Shown piece after piece: positions 62,749-64,000 of a stretch of 64,000 nt of DNA; the stretch's first letter is position 1; the number at the start of each line of letters is the position of its first letter. The notes beneath the pieces are model-generated. The model was not told the origin of the DNA. It saw nothing but the letters and a program-made list of their open reading frames with translations, and did no database searches. This DNA is from Bacillota bacterium (GTDB lineage Bacteria > Bacillota > Clostridia > Caldicoprobacterales > DTU083): the NCBI GenBank assembly GCA_029549985.1, contig JAKPIB010000022.1, positions 1-64,000 on the forward strand, read 5' to 3'. Position numbers and translations under genes: made by a program.

Positions 62749-63723
62749 TTATTCATATGACTTCAGGTCCGGAAGCTTATCCAGGGTGATCACATAGGGG
62801 TGGTTGTAGACCTTGTAAAGGTGGTCAGGTGTATTGCATTTCCCGTCCGTAACAAAATCGCCGAACCAGGGGCAGAACCACAGCCATTTTGCCTCCTCGC
62901 CGATCAAGAGGTCAGGATCCGGGATAGGCCCGTTTTCCGTCATGGCGATAAGCTTTATATCGCCTCCGAAGGACAGCAGGGCTTCAAAGCCCTCCTTGTT
63001 GGGATTGTAGTCTCCTGCCGGGAAGTACTTGTCTATACCGATGATGTCAACGCAGTCATGGCCGGGATACCAGTCGGTGTTGAGTTCATTGAAGGCAAAG
63101 GTCCAGACCCAGATCAGGTTGTTCAGCTTGAACTCGTATGTGAACCTTTCATACATGAGCCGGTAAAGGTCCTTGCAGGGCCCGGGCCCATGGGCTCCCC
63201 ACCAGAACCAGGCCCCGTCAGCCTCGTGGAAGGGCCGCCAGAGCACCGGCACGCCTGCATCCCTAAGGCGCGCAAGCTCCCGTCCTACTATTTCCATATC
63301 CTTCATGGCTGCAGCATGCTCCGGTGTACCCTTATTGAGCAGCCTTCTTATGTCAAAATCCGTCTGGCTGGTGTAAAAGCTTTTTGTAACGGGCTTCCCG
63401 CCCATGGGGGAATACCAGTGCCAGCAGATGGTGACAAGGCCGCCCTTGTTCAAATACCAGTCCATGGCCCTTTCAGTGACATCGTCCGGCCAGGACATGG
63501 CCGATGAGTAGTTGAGAAAATCCATGCTTCGTATGGCCGGCAGCTTGCCTGTGACCTCCAGGATGCGGTCAAGCTCCGGCCTGTAGGGAAACTCCGCTTC
63601 ATGCTGGCCGGAGAGTATGCCCTTGCCGTAGGTGTCAGCCAGATAGCTTATGACCCCCCTTGCCTCCTTTGAGGGGTCGGGATTCACCAGTTCCTTGTTT
63701 ATGCTTTTAGGATACTTGCTCAT
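62749..63723 (-). CDS. Cytoplasmic GH26 beta-mannanase-like enzyme
   Basis: 324 residues, single domain. GH26 landmarks: GILSGQHEAEF near the N-terminus, acid/base Glu167 in WRPFHEADGAWFWWG, nucleophile Glu263 in AMTENGPIPD, and WYPGHDCVDIIGIDKYFP. It should cleave beta-1,4-mannan or glucomannan. There is no signal peptide or binding module, so it acts inside the cell on imported oligomers. The start at 63723 is set by GGAGG 5 bases upstream; the GTG at 63735 lies over that site. It complements the 2-epimerase and GH130 enzymes elsewhere in this window. Confidence 0.92.
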   Translation of the reverse strand: MSKYPKSINKELVNPDPSKEARGVISYLADTYGKGILSGQHEAEFPYRPELDRILEVTGKLPAIRSMDFLNYSSAMSWPDDVTERAMDWYLNKGGLVTICWHWYSPMGGKPVTKSFYTSQTDFDIRRLLNKGTPEHAAAMKDMEIVGRELARLRDAGVPVLWRPFHEADGAWFWWGAHGPGPCKDLYRLMYERFTYEFKLNNLIWVWTFAFNELNTDWYPGHDCVDIIGIDKYFPAGDYNPNKEGFEALLSFGGDIKLIAMTENGPIPDPDLLIGEEAKWLWFCPWFGDFVTDGKCNTPDHLYKVYNHPYVITLDKLPDLKSYE

Positions 63724-63769
63724 ATTTGCCTCCACTCGAATTCAATTTTTATCAGTGTCAAGATTTTTG

Positions 63770-63797
63770 TTTGATTTCCCTCGGGATTGTGTATAAT
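63770..63797 (+). promoter_or_regulatory. Probable promoter of the DegV-family gene
   Basis: TTTGAT, 16-base spacer, perfect TATAAT, about 90 bases before the start codon. Confidence 0.55.
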
Positions 63798-63886
63798 TTC
63801 TATCAATAGTTTCAATGCGCATCCGGTTGTGTTAGAATAAACTTATTACGCCCATGAAACCAAGGGCTGAGCAAAGGAGAATAAAG

Positions 63887-64000
63887 TTGGATATAAAGGA
63901 TTATAAGATAGTTGCTGACAGCTGCTGTGATATCAGTGAAGAAATCAAAAAGGAAACTAACATCGACATCGTGCCTTTGACCATGAGGATCGGAGATAAG
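63887..64000 (+). CDS. DegV-family fatty-acid-binding protein, 5' end only
   Basis: 38 codons from a TTG with AAAGGAG about 8 bases upstream; the gene runs off the window. The opening KIVADSCCDISEEIKK and DIVPLTMRIGD match the DegV N-terminal domain, which binds fatty acids (FakB-like) for phosphorylation by FakA. The first TTG is the only supported start. Confidence 0.85.
   Translation, partial: MDIKDYKIVADSCCDISEEIKKETNIDIVPLTMRIGDK

Overview
The window looks like chromosomal DNA of a mid-GC, anaerobic, Gram-positive bacterium of the class Clostridia. Evidence: AGGAGG-type ribosome binding sites before almost every gene, frequent TTG starts, AddAB instead of RecBCD, Bacillus/Clostridium-type YhaM, YhaN, YhaO, HelD, YerD and YugP, CtsR-type heat-shock boxes, a class II superoxide reductase typical of anaerobes, and several sugar-polymer enzymes. 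The gene content recalls plant-polysaccharide users such as Mahella or Paenibacillus-like Firmicutes, but I cannot name the species. I see no rRNA, tRNA, CRISPR array, prophage or insertion sequence.

Layout. 1-7.4 kb: addB-addA (recombination, minus strand), queT and signal peptidase I. 7.6-13 kb: an orphan sensor kinase, then a cellobiose 2-epimerase between two paralogous polysaccharide deacetylases. 13.2-23 kb: HelD-like helicase, YhaM nuclease, a cytoplasmic GH5 enzyme, an AT-rich hypothetical, and the yhaO-yhaN pair. 23-31.5 kb: CotH-like surface protein, radC, an HTH regulator with dyad-rich upstream DNA, an ECF sigma/anti-sigma pair next to a large anchored surface protein, and a GH130 phosphorylase. 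31.6-39.5 kb: YerD-like glutamate synthase domain protein, YugP protease behind a CtsR-like box, tyrS, xylA, superoxide reductase, an acyltransferase and an amidohydrolase.

39.6-58.2 kb is the most unusual part: about 18.5 kb on the minus strand. In transcription order it encodes a HlyD-like lipoprotein adaptor and a giant FtsX-type permease; then, from its own strong promoter, a 963-residue solute-binding protein with two internally repeated beta domains, a permease pair, an NHL-propeller/TPR membrane protein, a YIP1-family membrane protein, a large DUF5696-type secreted protein, a second permease pair and an Eis-like acetyltransferase; then, from another promoter, a second solute-binding lipoprotein. 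No ATPase gene accompanies either the importers or the MacAB-like pair. I read it as an envelope complex for sensing, trimming and importing an unknown glycan; that function is inference.

58.5-64 kb: a conserved unknown protein, an untracked 29-residue membrane peptide, an HD-GYP/DUF5317 pair, a CtsR-controlled Hsp20, a histidine phosphatase, a cytoplasmic GH26 mannanase-like enzyme and the 5' end of a DegV-family gene.

Metabolic thread: cellobiose 2-epimerase, GH130 phosphorylase, GH26 and GH5 all lack signal peptides. They fit cytoplasmic breakdown of imported beta-mannan or glucomannan oligosaccharides, with xylose isomerase adding pentose use.
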